Below are positions 34,570 to 45,702 of a stretch of DNA of 64,000 bases, piece by piece. How positions within the stretch are numbered: the first letter of the stretch is position 1; each line of letters opens with the position of its first letter. This DNA comes from Salvator merianae. Its lineage: Eukaryota; Chordata; Lepidosauria; Squamata; Teiidae. Location: the NCBI GenBank assembly GCA_003586115.2, contig QVOM02000029.1, positions 26,847,712 through 26,911,711 on the forward strand, given 5' to 3'. The notes under the pieces were generated by a model, which saw only the letters and a list, made by a program, of their open reading frames with translations, did no database searches and was not told the DNA's origin. The position numbers and the translations under genes were made by a program.

Positions 34570-34732
34570 AAAATGATGTGTGTTGTGTACCACTAGTCGT
34601 AGCTGACTCCTTGACTGCATGGGTAGAGATACAGAAGTGATTTGTCATTGCCTACTTCCAGGGAGAGATTAGGGATCAAACCGGCAAACCTCTGCTTTCC
34701 AGGATGCTTGCATTACCACTGAACTACAGCAA
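34570..34732 (-). mobile_element. tRNA-derived SINE, minus strand
   Basis: On the minus strand it reads GCTGTAGTTCAGTGGTAATG (A box) and CCGGTTTGATCCC (B box), followed by GGAAGTAGGCAATGACAAAT and a CTACGACTAGTGGTAC 3' part. Same type as 1800-2028. Confidence 0.75.
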
Positions 34733-35334
34733 CAATTTCATTCATTTGGCTTGATTGGGTTGTCGATGGTATCCATCATGCTCTATCACCCAGTCTCCTT
34801 TAGTGTCTCAAGGAGCTACCAATAAGGAACATAGCATGGTTTGAATTTTCCTTTTCCTATAGTTGAAACATTTGAAATATTTCAAGTTTTCTTTTGTTGG
34901 AATGGCTGGTTCATCTAACTCTTCTAACAAAATGTTTCAGCCATTTGCAATGTAGAACAAAGTGTGAAAACTGTTTTTGCCAATCCCTATCACCTAACTG
35001 ACACTTGCTGCATCCATACCTGGTCTGGACAGTGATTTCCCCATTAGGCGAACATATTGGTTGTGTCTCTATTGCTGTAATGGAGGCTGGGGGCCCTGAA
35101 GCCCTGGCTAAAGTGCCTTTGCTGTCTAATGGAAGCACAGCCAGTGCTATTAGCATAAATGTGGAGGTGCATGGTGAGGTAGCTGTGGAACCACATTCAG
35201 TAGAGAAATCCATAGGACACAAAATCCTCAGGTGTCTTTGGAACCCACATTTGACAAGTTTTGTGATAGGAGCACAGAATTGCCATCTTGCGCATGGGCA
35301 GTCAATACCATCTGTGCATGGGCTGTCATCACAC
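34733..35334. other. intron 2, nothing firm
   Basis: A 141-codon minus frame and a 123-codon plus frame overlap here. Neither resembles a known protein. The pair TGCGCATGGGCAG and TGTGCATGGGCTG hints at decayed repeat. Confidence 0.35.
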
Positions 35335-35760
35335 ATAGGCCACCTCCAGACAGCAGCTAAATATTACAAAATATAGTGATATTCTGGAAGAAAACACTTC
35401 TGGAATAATCGCTTTTTGCCCAGATGGCTGGGCAAGCAAAAGGACTTACCTGGTCTGGACACTTGTTCCTGAGATTTTGCTGGCATGATTGCAACGCCAC
35501 GTGTGTGTGCAGCCACCATTTTGGGTCCAGTTTGGCTCCACACATGCTCAGTGGCCATTTCCAAAATGGCAGATTGCAGGAGCTGTTGTCCAGACAGGGG
35601 AAGCCCTTTTGCTTTATATTAAAACTTGGGTTGGGAGTTGATTTTCCTGCAATAATGATATTGCAGGATTTCACCTCAATATCCTGGGGCTATGTTGGGA
35701 TTGTCACAACACGTGTGGCAATCCCAGCATAGCCCCAGGATAATCCTAAGTTTTACACTT
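35335..35760. mobile_element. family H composite palindromic MITE
   Basis: It contains a long near-perfect hairpin at 35684-35741 (CTGGGGCTATGTTGGGATTG against CAATCCCAGCATAGCCCCAG, loop around CACAACACGTG) and a smaller ATAATGATAT hairpin at 35650. The left end CCACCTCCAGACAGCAG resembles the ends of families F and K. No coding sense. Confidence 0.55.
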
Positions 35761-37289
35761 CATCTGGAGTCAACCATAGTTGAGAATCTATACAGGTGCA
35801 TGGGTCTCTATCCCTTTCTTTGGTTGACGTCTTACATATCTCCTGCATTGACCCTGAAAGTCTACTTGCATTAAGCAAAATATAAGTGTGAGCAGCATCA
35901 CCAGAATTCAATGCACTGTGGCCTTGTGTGTTTTTGGATACCCCATCTGATATCTGCATCACTCTAAAGACGCATCTGCACACATGTATATTCTCAGCAC
36001 TCTAGGAACACACTTAAAGGACATATATCTGCACACATATGTGTGATGTGGGCATTGAATCATTTACATCCAAGTTTGAAAATTTTCCTTTTTTCAGTAG
36101 CACTTCCCATCATCCTTAGCTAAAGGCAGGGCAGTTTAAATCCCTAGCTTACTATACGGATTGGGATTGTATGGCGGATTGAGAGGCAGAGTAATGGTAT
36201 GCCTGGGAGCTTTGTTTTCCCATTGATCCAAACCTATTTCCAGAATAATGTGTACTAATAACCATCTGGAGTCAGCAGGACTGAGACTTGCAAGTATCCC
36301 TCTGTTGTTCCTGGCCCACCCAGACTTCTGATCTGCAGGCCACACGAAGGGACAGTTGTGTACACACTTACCTGGGGTAATGCTCACCTAACTCAGTAGG
36401 ACTTACTTGGGAGCAAGGATTGCAGTACTTAACAGAAGTTCTGTGAATATTTGAATGGGAACAAACCCCACTTGGCTTTGCATAGATATCGTGTTATTAC
36501 TTTGCATGACTGCTTTAATGTAGTACTTTATATATTATATTGTCCTCTTATCAGTGCCCCATGCACCTGCTCAGGAAGCCAAGCCAACTGACCTCTGCGT
36601 CTGTCTTCATTTGCTTTGTACAGTATATCAATCACCAGCGTGAGATAGAAAAATAAGACCTGGTGAAGCAACCCCTTATTCTGTGCTTTTCTTAAGTCAA
36701 TTTCTTTTTAAGTGCATTGCACAAATGACTCAGTACAGAGTTTTAAGAGCAAGATTTAACTGCAAAGATGTGCTGTATAGTCTTTGCTAAATGATTTCAA
36801 AGCATGCTTAAGTAGTGATGGATGGCTGTTGAGTTTAGTAAAATTAGAAAACAAATGAGCTCATTTTCCTTTTCTTGCAAATGAGTTCTAGGGTATGAGT
36901 ACATTTCCTAATGAAAGATTTAAACTGCTTTAGTTCTTGGTTATTTTGGGATTGCCATATGGAAAAGAGGGCAGGAGTGTTACGCCTTTAATGGTTCTAT
37001 AGAAAAGGCAATTTCAGCAGATGCTGCCTGCATTACAAGTTTATGCCTATTGAAAATGTCTTCTGTGCGACCATTAAAGGTGTAGTACTACTGTATAGTT
37101 TTCCAAATGGCAACCTTAATTATTTGCGAGGTTTAGGTTCCTTTGGAAAGTTCATGAATTTCAAATTTACAAACATTGAAACATTGCACCTGTGCAAAAA
37201 GCAGGGAATGCCACCCAAGACCATAGGAATTACTACCAAATAGATACAACCCATGCATCTTAAGCTCTCTCAAAAGTGCCAAAGTCGAC
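35761..37289. other. intron 2, nothing recognised
   Basis: No SYBU exon or clear repeat. Confidence 0.4.
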
Positions 37290-37497
37290 ACTTCAGAACT
37301 AAGGGGAAAAAAGCATCACTGAGGCGGCTCAAAAATGGCTTCAAGGTAGGTTTGTTCACACACCAGTCTGCCCCTCCCCTTTCTCATGAACATTCTATGC
37401 TAGAAAAGGTGGGATTAGAGAAGACTTGGGAACACAAGTGCCACACACTGTCTCTATGAGGCACCTCCAAGTCACCCCTTCTGTTATGTCTGAACAC
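37290..37497. repeat. family G interspersed repeat, copy 1
   Basis: About 200 bp shared with 61640-61847 in intron 3: CCCCTCCCCTTTCTCATGAA, GAAGACTTGGGAACA, CACACACTGTCTCTATGAGG and CACCTCCAAGTCACCCCTT, same orientation, roughly 85% alike by eye. Confidence 0.75.
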
Positions 37498-37975
37498 AAA
37501 CTAAGAAGTGCTGAAGTCAGTAGTGCCACAACTCTGAATTTCTTGAACCAGAACTTAAAAAACTGCTAGAAGTCTAAACTGACCCAAGTTAGCAGTTTCA
37601 GCCCCACCTCACCTGAAAAAGTGGGAGATTGCTGGCTTTTGCACTCACTAATCTGTGAACCACAAACTGTGTATGATTCTGCAGTCTCTGATACACGGGG
37701 CCTGATACTATTAAAACTGTGAATAGCACGGGAGAATAGTAATTTTTTCCCTTTAAGAATTCTGGGTATCTATTGAAAAGAATGCTGGCTGAAAAGCACC
37801 GTTCTGGTAACCCCTGTCATTAAAAGTGAAGCTTGTGAATGTGGGAAACTGGATAAAGAGGATTCTGCGGCAGTGTTTTTGGCTAAGAGTAAACATCAGG
37901 CCCTGTTTGTGCAAGCATGTAGCTGACATACAACATAATGTGAACGCTGAACTCAGTACCTTCTGCAAAAAAACG
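37498..37975. other. intron 2, nothing recognised
   Basis: No supported feature. Confidence 0.3.
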
Positions 37976-38420
37976 TAAAATATGATCAGCACTTTAGGGA
38001 TATTTAGGGTGCCCCAGAGGTGGGTTAAGCCCTGCAATTCTCCTGGGACTATATTGGAAATGTGATACATATCAATGTCATTCCCAACATAGTCCTGGGT
38101 TAGTAAATAGAAAATCTGATACATTGGTATTACTGGAAATCTGGCAATGATGCCTGGTTTCCTGTAATACCGATTGCTTACCTCTGTCTGCCGGTTCCTT
38201 GCGTTCCTGTTCCAAATACCTGGATGCTAGCAAAGTGCAGGGAAAATAACAAAGGATACTAGCATCCGGATATTTGGAACAGAAACGCAAGGAGGTGGCA
38301 GACAGAGGTAAGACTACAGGATTTCCTCCTGCCACGTGGCAGTGGTGGTGAGATGCAATTGTGGCATCTAAAACAGATCCTGCAGTTGTCTCTTGATGTC
38401 TGGAGGCACCCTTTGTCCTT
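37976..38420. mobile_element. family H composite palindromic MITE
   Basis: Two hairpins lie side by side. At 38043-38098, CTGGGACTATATTGGAAATG pairs with CATTCCCAACATAGTCCTGG. At 38186-38310, CTCTGTCTGCCGGTTCCTTG and TTCCAAATACCTGGATGCTA pair with TAGCATCCGGATATTTGGAA and the AGGTGGCAGACAGAG arm. The right part GCAATTGTGGCATCTAAAAC is shared with 8836-9175 and 58300-58745. Confidence 0.65.
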
Positions 38421-39239
38421 GTTCACAGTTTCACATGAGAAGGGCAGCGTGAAGCAAGTCATAAGAGCCTCCTTCCTCCATCAGAAGCTTATGTTGTAGC
38501 AGAGTTTTGCACAGGGGCCCATGACTTTTGTAGACTTCCAGGGACTGGTGTGTGGTGCATGGGGACATCTTCTGCAGTTCACACGCATTTTCATGGACAC
38601 TGGGTGGGTGGTGGTGGTGGGGAACCTCACAAAATGCTTGAGGAAGCTTTCAACAACAGTTGCACAATGCCCTTGCCTTCTAAGCAACACCCACATGTAG
38701 AAAATAGGGCAGAACTGAGGCAGCTAGAGAGCAGAGTTGCCTAGTCCAGCCAGATAGCACTGCATTCACTCCCCACAAAGGATGGTATATGATTTTTTTC
38801 CTTAAAGGAGTCTCTGAGGGACAACAGGCTATACAGCCTCACATCACTGCCAAAAGTGCAGATGGCAGTATTATTCCCATTCCGTTTCCTCACTGTCCCA
38901 AATACCTGCATCCAGGATAGGACTTAATCCTCACCACTAACATTCTTAATCGTTAACTTAGAATTCTGGCTTCTATCTATGTGACACTGTTTTTGATGAC
39001 TTGCGAGCGAATACAGCATGCCCAGAAACCCAGAAACAGGGAAGATTGTTGAAGGGCTGGATTTGTTAAGAGGTTAACTTGAATGCTTCCGGCCTGTGTT
39101 GGTGGCCAAGCTGAGAGATGACGTCTGTTATGAACTGTTAACAGACGGCCTTGTGAAAATAGGCGGAGTGAAACATTTTGTGCTGTTCAAGATTAAGAGC
39201 TGCCAAGGCATAAAAACAGAAAGTTGACAGAATGGGGTT
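38421..39239. other. intron 2, nothing recognised
   Basis: No repeat recognised. CATAAAAAC at 39209-39217 is a possible TATA-like element for the transcript proposed at 39240-39821. Confidence 0.3.
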
Positions 39240-39751
39240 TTTTTTTTCTATTTTAAATTCTAATATTCAAGAGAGCAGAGGAGGAGAAAGAGCTTCTCCT
39301 GCTAAGCTCATGTTTTGCTGAATTGCCACCCTTTCCTTTTTGCTTCATTTCTTCTGTAGAATTAGATCTATAGCCTTGGGTAGGGCTGTTTTTTTTCCCT
39401 CACAGAGGGAGATGCTTTCTTCAGTTACCAAAGGGCGTCATGGGAAATCTCCTCTCTGTTCCCGTCCTGACTGAGGCTGTGACTTCACAGTTTGACCATT
39501 GCTTCTTAGATCTCCTGTGAATGTGGATACTTCTATAGATATCTTGCCATCGACACTGAGAAGCAATTTTTGCTGAGAAAGCCTGCCAAGTTCTGGATCT
39601 TTATCATGCAGCGGAGTTGCTAAGCGGACAACATGTACACTGGAAATGCCTTCAGGAATCTTCCAAATGTCAGTGTCTGAGCTGGCTGGCTTGCTCTTTG
39701 GGCTTTAATAGGGCTTTGCTTCTGACATGAAGGACGAACTGTGACCAGACT
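39240..39751 (+). promoter_or_regulatory. SYBU: possible 5' UTR/promoter of alternative SYBU transcript
   Basis: Non-repeat sequence between a TATA-like CATAAAAAC (39209-39217) and the candidate exon start. It carries a 26-codon upstream frame at 39440-39520 (ATG with G at -3 and G at +4, beginning MGNLLS). Not a CpG island, so any promoter here would be tissue-restricted rather than broad (inference). Confidence 0.3.
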
Positions 39752-39821
39752 ATGGAAGCAGGCAGGAAACAATGCACGTGGCCAAGAGACTGTTGTAAGA
39801 TGGAGATCTTGCTACATGAAA
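39752..39821 (+). CDS. SYBU: candidate alternative first coding exon of SYBU
   Basis: ATG at 39752 (A at -3, G at +4) opens 23 codons plus one base, beginning MEAGRKQCTWPRDCCK and ending MEILLHE, then the donor GTAAGT at 39822. An in-frame TGA lies eight codons upstream, so the start is bounded. The phase-1 end joins exon 3 correctly (A|AT, then GAT ACA GGT), giving ...LLHEN-DTGCPSS. A nearer start, ATG at 39800, would give only MEILLHE. Upstream 39240-39751 would be 5' UTR. Unlike its neighbours this region matches none of the repeats I recognise. The phase match alone has a one-in-three chance, so this remains inference. Confidence 0.5.
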
Positions 39822-40059
39822 GTAAGTGAACAGTTAGGGTAAGAAAGATCATCTTTCTTTGATATTTTTTTTTTGATTGTCTAGTTTCTTTAAGAAGTTA
39901 TGGGAAAGGATGGATGCTTTCAGCAATGATGGGAGCTTTTTTCATCCTCGAGCTTTTTTTTTCTTTGTACTTCTGTAAACCTTATGGCCACCCTGGCCAT
40001 GTTGATGCCTCTCGTTTATGTAGATGGTGCCATTTTGTCAAGCCAGTGTAGCGTGTTTT

Positions 40060-40200
40060 GCATTTATATCCCATCTTTCCTCTATATTACACTGAAATTA
40101 TCCTCTTCTACTTCATTTAATCCTCACCACAAGCCTGTGAAGTCAGGCTGAGAGGCAGTGACTGGTCCAAGATTCACGAGCAGGAATATGCAAGAATGAA
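40060..40200 (-). mobile_element. MIR-like SINE fragment
   Basis: TTTAATCCTCACCACAAGCC, TGTGAAGTCAGGCTGAGAGG and CAGTGACTGGTCCAAGATTC follow the conserved MIR/core-SINE order. The strand is judged by likeness to that core and is uncertain. Confidence 0.5.
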
Positions 40201-40204
40201 ATTC

Positions 40205-40518
40205 ATGTTTTTGATTCGCTGTCAAAGTGAAAACCTGTATTTTTGCTTTGTCGGCGATCTGCAACATCAGAAAAGCTGTTTTTCCCTTTTATTTTTGCAA
40301 TGTTTTTCCTGTTGAAAATGCCCTTTCCATGGGTTAAAACACAGCAAAAATGCAAATAGTTGATCAGATATTCTGAATTCTTGAAGATAGTGGCTGGGTT
40401 GTTTTGATCAAACTCTGACAATGTGAAAAAACATATTTTTGATTTGATTTGAATATCCATGAATGCAAAATATTTGATTGACTTCGCAAACGTGAATCGA
40501 ATTTTGTACATCTCTATT
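40205..40518. mobile_element. family I palindromic MITE
   Basis: TTTTTGATTCGCTGTCAAAG on the left pairs with CGCAAACGTGAATCGAAT on the right. Inner AAAACATATTTTTGATTTG-type and TGTTTTTCCTGTTG words also mirror. The right end GTACATCTCTATTCC is typical of a squamate MITE end (from memory). Confidence 0.5.
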
Positions 40519-41590
40519 CCGTGGTTGAACAGGAATGTGACTCACAGTCTTACTCCTAGCTTGATACTCTAGCTGCTATAATGCACCAAATTTATAAGGG
40601 TCATCATGTAGCAATTAAGTATGCAGTCAAATGTTAGAATATGCTCCAAGCATGGCTGCAACCACGAATCTCAACCATTTTTAGAAGGCTATAAGTAAGA
40701 CACTATCTCTCAGGATCTGAACCCCCTCCCCCTATGCAATTTGGACTTAATGTCAGCCTTCCTCTTGACGCTAATATAAGAACTACTGCCATACAGTCAT
40801 TCCTTGTACAAGATGCCTTTGAACCACACCGTTTTGCTTTTACTTGGTGGGAAGACTGTTAGTGCAGTCCTGGAAATTCACAGCAATGCAGTTTGCCCCC
40901 TGTGGTGTCATTAACTTACACTAGCAGATTGGGTTTCCACTCTATAATGCCATTTATTTAGATTGGTAAATGTATTGTATCACCTCTTTCCTCCATGGTG
41001 CCAATGACTGAGGCTGCATTCCCATGATGATGAAATTAGGAGGTGTTGGCATGTACTCTGCATGTTGTGCTGTCCTGGATCCTGTGAGGACTGCTGCAGC
41101 AGCCCCCAAACACAGCCAGAATTGCTGCTGGGATCCAGAAGTGCTGGCAGAAATCCCCAGCAGCCTTTGTGGCTGTCCTTACTTGCATGCCATGATAGTT
41201 TACATGGCGGTCTGAGGTCAAATTTAGCAGACTTTATGGTTTCCACTTGTTCTTCTGTGAAATGGGTCATTGTGTACATAATTGCTATTTTTTATTTTTT
41301 ATTCCATTTATTTACATGCCGCCCTTCAGCCAGAAGACTTTCAGAGCGGCTTACAGTATACAATCTTAGACAAGCCCCTGCCCTCAGGCAAGACACAAAA
41401 GGAAAAGGGCCTGGGAGGGAAGAGGAGCACTCTGGCAGCAACATCAGAGTCTTTACAACAGCGAAAGACTTTTAGTTTCCCTTTTCTCCTCCATTCCCTA
41501 CAGGCAAGATGGTTCCTTTATAGCCTGCTTGGTGACAGTTGGGAGGGAGGGGTCAGTGTTGGGAGCCTGATGGAAGTGAATTGACTTTGA
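40519..41590. other. intron 2; common-repeat fragment at 41290-41400
   Basis: TTCCATTTATTTACATGCCG and CAGAGCGGCTTACAGTATAC near 41300-41360 are the end of a common squamate interspersed repeat, antisense. Overlapping 137- and 100-codon frames there are chance. The rest shows nothing. Confidence 0.45.
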
Positions 41591-41742
41591 GGGCGATTCT
41601 GCACTGGCTGGTATATAGAACCAGCAAGCAGGCTAGGAGCCTCTCTTCCTGGACAGGGACTCCCTTAGATTGCCCCAGTGTGTGGAAGGTAGGCTCCTAG
41701 AATGCTTGCTGATCTGGTAAATCAGCCAGTGCAGAATTGCCT
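41591..41742. mobile_element. family J MITE, short direct flank TGA/TTGAG
   Basis: GGGCGATTCTGCACTGGCTG and CAGCCAGTGCAGAATTGCC form the ends, and CTAGGAGCCT pairs with AGGCTCCTAG inside. The flank duplication is TGA if the element ends at the GGGC base, or TTGAG if one base shorter. About 150 bp, non-coding. Confidence 0.75.
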
Positions 41743-41774
41743 TGAGATAGCAACCCTGTTAGCATCTATTTGGA

Positions 41775-41955
41775 AGCTTTCTAGGGTTGACATCTCTGTG
41801 GTTTCAAAATGCTAAACAGAATCTAACTGACTAGAATTTGAATGGGTAACCACCAGAAAATCCCAGTGTTGTCAGCTACACTGCATAGTTGATACAACTT
41901 CTCAGAAGAAGGAAGTGGCAAACTACTTCTGTATTGTTAGTAAAAAGCCTGCATA
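41775..41955 (+). mobile_element. 5S-rRNA-derived SINE
   Basis: AAAATGCTAAACAGAATCTA and TTTGAATGGGTAACCACCAG follow the 5S rRNA order (the GCTAAGCAG box, then the TTGGATGGGAGACC box). Next come CAGTGTTGTCAGC and the SINE body GGAAGTGGCAAACTACTTCT. A decayed pol III-derived SINE3-type element. Confidence 0.6.
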
Positions 41956-43465
41956 GATATAGACATGAACCATGTAATCATCAAAATGAAGGCATCTTTC
42001 CTTTTAGCATAAGATCAAGTTTGTGTGAGTAGAACAATGGCTTTTTCAAGATCAGGAAATACCTGTTATAGATAAGCAAAGCTTCACATTCTTTACTCAT
42101 CCATGAGTATCTTACAGAGTGGTTGTGTCTCCACTTACTATCCAAGGTACCTGCTGCTGCCCCTCGAGAAGGTGCCCGCTGTTTCCGTCTTTCCATTTGT
42201 GGCAGCAGCAGTCCCCTTTCCATGATTGTACCACCCTATTTCCAGGTGGGATTGCAGACAGAAGTGCCAGTGTTGCAGGGCATGATTTCGTACCCTGAAC
42301 AGAGGTACTTTTGTTCACCGCTGAGAAGATGCCACCTCACTCAAAACTGGAGATGGAGATGTCTTTTTCAGTGGTGATCACAGGCGTCTCTTCCATGCAC
42401 CTAGAAAGCAGACATTTCAGCTAGTAAGTGGAGATCCGGTCTGTCATTCTGAAGTTAAACAGAAGTAAAAGAAAATCAAGTGTCTTTCAGTTCTTGGAGG
42501 AAAATTGGGATATTTATATTCTCCATTTCCTCCAATTAAACCTTTTTCTTTACAGCGATGGAAGCTTTGTCCTATGTGAAGAGCAGGCTTTGCTTCTGAT
42601 GATGGACAGCACAGTTTAGATGTGCAGCTGTTACCTTGGGTGATGCTGAAAATTTTGATCATGCAAGAGATCTTATATTCAAATGTTCATCTGATACTTA
42701 CATGCATGGGTTGGGAAAGAGACACCTCTGTGGCAAAATGAACTGGGTGTTGCAAATTGTACAGATGTATGTTTTCTGCATTATGTGGCAGCTTGGGGGG
42801 GAAAAAAGGTTTACAACAGTGTTAGGTAGGTAGCCTGTTTAAAAATAACATGACAGAAATAGAAGAATGGAGTGCATATGTGAAATCCTTTCATTGTCTG
42901 CAGCTGATTTCAAAAGGCTGGCACTGTGACTGGTATGTCTAAAGGTTATTAGAGATGGCAGCCAGGAGAAGGAATGGTTGTCTGTGCCAAGTTCACTTTG
43001 TTCCCTGATAAGCATACTGATATCCATGAAAGCCAGAGAGCTTAAACTGATCAGTTGAAATGAAGGAACATATGGCTGAGTCTAGACAGGCAGCAGGAAA
43101 TGGCCAGGGGAAAATGTATGTAGGCCTCCCCTCCCATGCTTGTAGATATTGATGTGAGGTTAGCAGTGATGTTAGCTGAAGGTCAGTAGCGGAGTGCCCC
43201 CACCCCCGTATTACATTTCTTATGATTTCCTAGATCAACACTGCATTAGGGTTTTATGAGAAGTTAAATGCCAGCTCAGCCCAGTATCATCTTTGTTGAC
43301 ATCATAGCAGTTGTTATTCTTGGAGTGCCAAGTTGAAAGCAGAATAAGAGAAAAAACATCATGCAGGCATCAGCTGGGAATCCCAACCATGAATAAGGAA
43401 CCTAATAGTGTGCCCTGAAAGCCAGGTACAGGCCCTGCCTATGACAGCTTTCTGAATTGTGTTTA
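41956..43465. other. intron 2, nothing recognised
   Basis: No SYBU exon or nameable repeat. Confidence 0.35.
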
Positions 43466-43469
43466 TTGG

Positions 43470-44043
43470 GTTGAGGATTCCATACTACCTGTGGGGAGCC
43501 GGATTAGACCTCTCATCTAGATCACGAGAAGTAATTATTTTTCTTTACTCTACCTTGGTCAGACCTCATCTGGAGTACTGTGTCTGGTTCTGGGCAAACT
43601 GGAGCAAGTTCAGAGGACGACTGCCAAAATGGTGGGTGGTCTGCAAACCATGTCCTACGAGGAACAGTTAAAGGATCTGGGAATGTTTAGCCTGCAGAAG
43701 AGAAGATTGAGAGGAGACATGATAGCTGTTTTCAAGTATCAGAAGGGCTGTTACAGAGGGATTGGCCCTATTCTCACTTACATAAGAAGGAAGGACTAGA
43801 AACAACGGGATGAAACTTCAGGGGAGTAGATACAGACTAAATATTAGAAAAACCTTTCTGAGAGTAAGGGCGATCAGTCAATGGAATATGTCGCCATAGG
43901 AGGTGGTAAGCTCTCCTTCTCTGGAGGTCTTCGAGGAAAGGCTGAACAGATGTCTGTCTGGGATGGTTTAGTGAATCCTGTAGTGAGCAGACGTTGGACC
44001 CGATGACCCTGGAGGTCCCTCCCAACTCTATGATTCTATGATT
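43470..44043 (+). mobile_element. CR1 LINE 3' end with 8-bp tail repeats
   Basis: Encodes broken remnants of the CR1 C-terminus ([10 protein letters not shown], then [24 protein letters not shown] text, then FRLNIRKTF-like text). It ends CCAACTCTATGATTCTATGATT, the diagnostic CR1 3' end with its (ATTCTATG) octamer. Frameshifts and stops show it is inactive. Its 5' part is truncated. Confidence 0.9.
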
Positions 44044-44289
44044 GTAATGTGTTCTGGATAGTTCAGAAACAGGAACTGATGCAAAATGTAGTGGACAGGA
44101 ATTTCCAGCCACACATATATCATGCTGGTGATGAAACATCTGCATTAACCAGCTCTTTGCTGCCAAGCACAATTCAAGTTACTGATATTAATATAAAAAG
44201 CTGTAAGCAACTTTGGACCCAAATTTTGAAGGAGCAGCCATTCCCATATAGATTCGTCTAATTGTTAAAATCACTAGGAAAGTCATTTG

Positions 44290-44680
44290 TTGTAGTTCCG
44301 TCACCTTCAGTTCTTCATGTGGGGGCACATGAGAGAGCCATCTCAGTGTTGGGCCCCAACTTGAGGAATAGCCTTTCCTCTGATATTGCTAGGCACTTAC
44401 ATTATTCACTTTTTGGCACTGGATTATGACATACATTTTCAACCAAGTCTTTGTTTTGCTTTTATTGTTGTAGAGATACTTTATTCATTCATTCATTCGT
44501 GTTCTTGTGTCTCAAAACGGCTAAGAGTCAATAAAAAATATTTTTAAAAGAAGAGGGGAAAAAGGCCTACAGATATAAATTAAAATGTTTTAATGGCAGT
44601 GTTTTTTGTGTTCATTTCTAATTGTAATCCATTCTAAGACCCTTCATTGAAAAGTAGGGTAGAAACTGAAATAACAAATA
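44290..44680 (+). mobile_element. decayed L2 LINE 3' end
   Basis: AGAGAGCCATCTCAGTGTTG and GAGGAATAGCCTTTCCTCTG, then ATTCTAAGACCCTTCATTGA and a tail GTAGAAACTGAAATAACAAA. A simple (ATTC)n run at 44482-44499 interrupts it. Confidence 0.55.
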
Positions 44681-44934
44681 TTTCTAAATATAAAAATGCC
44701 AGCACTTTTATGCTTAGCAGACAATGGCTCCTATTATGTCAGATAAATAATACTGCTAGGAAGAAAGGGAATAATACTATGCTGTATAGCTTCCTTGATG
44801 AGCTTGTTAGGAGCTTGAGACAAATGTTGACTCCTGCAAATTAAAATTGATCTAGAAAATATAGAAGTTCATTAAACAGCAGGGATATACAGGGCTGTCT
44901 TCGGCTCTTTCTTCATTTACTTCTCCAAACCAAT

Positions 44935-45130
44935 GGATCTGGACCAGGTAGAGTAGGCTTGCTGGTTCAGACTACAGAAAGGTCATGCACAATGATGCTG
45001 GTCTAGTCCTATCCCAGCCCCAAAGCTCGCATGAGTTTTGGAACTGGATTCTGAGTGCTTTCAAAGGCTAGGGACAAAAGTTCCTAGCCTTGGAGCTTCC
45101 AACCTAAAGAGGAGTGCAGAAAGGGTCTTT
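44935..45130. mobile_element. family B MITE, right half
   Basis: It contains CCCCAAAGCTCGCATGAG and GGGACAAAAGTTCCTAGCCT, and ends GAGTGCAGAAAGGGTC, as in the family B copies. The left half is missing or too decayed. Confidence 0.55.
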
Positions 45131-45551
45131 TGTACTGTTAAAAAGCATAACAGGCTTTAATAGTTTTCAGTCTGACTTATAGTTTTGTTTTTTTAAAAAA
45201 AAATCAGTACAATCATGCCAGCTAATGTTGTCAATAATTAGTGATAACATCATTAATGTTATCAGTGACATTACTGGTAAAGTTACTGATTTAAACAGCT
45301 TTTCCTTTTTGTTTTTCCCTGAAAATATTTTTTGGCAGAGAACTTGATTCATTTCCTGTTGCTCCAAACGGATTAGCTGCACTTGGGAATTCTCTTTTGA
45401 TATTCTTTTGCTGTCCCCACTAAAAAGAAGAAGGCCCTCCTGTTGCTGATGTAATATGATACCTTGGAAGGCAATGCTGCCTGATTTGTTTTGACTAGAT
45501 TGACAGCACACGTATCTCATTATACGCATCCTGAGCCATTGTTAGAGTTCC
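45131..45551. other. intron 2, nothing recognised
   Basis: No supported feature. The 120-codon minus frame is chance. Confidence 0.3.
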
Positions 45552-45655
45552 AGCAGTGGCGGCCTGTCACTTTAAGGGTGCGTGTTTGAAACCTGCGATA
45601 AGGGGGCGATCTCTGTTCTTGGGGCCTCCGGGCCTCTGTACTGTTGCAGAGGCCT
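45552..45655. mobile_element. family D hAT MITE, right end lost
   Basis: CAGCAGTGGCGGCCTGTCAC followed by TTTAAGGGTGCGTG matches the left end of family D. No CCGCTG right end is found before the L2 tail starts at about 45655. Confidence 0.5.
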
Positions 45656-45702
45656 GCTGTGACCCGCCCTGAGACCTTTGGGGATAGTGTAGGCTAGAAA
45701 TG
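45655..45702 (+). mobile_element. L2 tail, split by a hAT element
   Basis: GCTGTGACCCGCCCTGAGAC and TTTGGGGATAGTGTAGGC are L2 tail. The tail resumes as TATAAATCAATTCAG at 46082, beyond the insertion. Confidence 0.65.

Noticed and set aside
39800..39821. ATG at 39800 as the preferred alternative start
   Set aside because: An upstream in-frame ATG at 39752 has the better context and is bounded by a stop. The 39800 start would add only seven residues.
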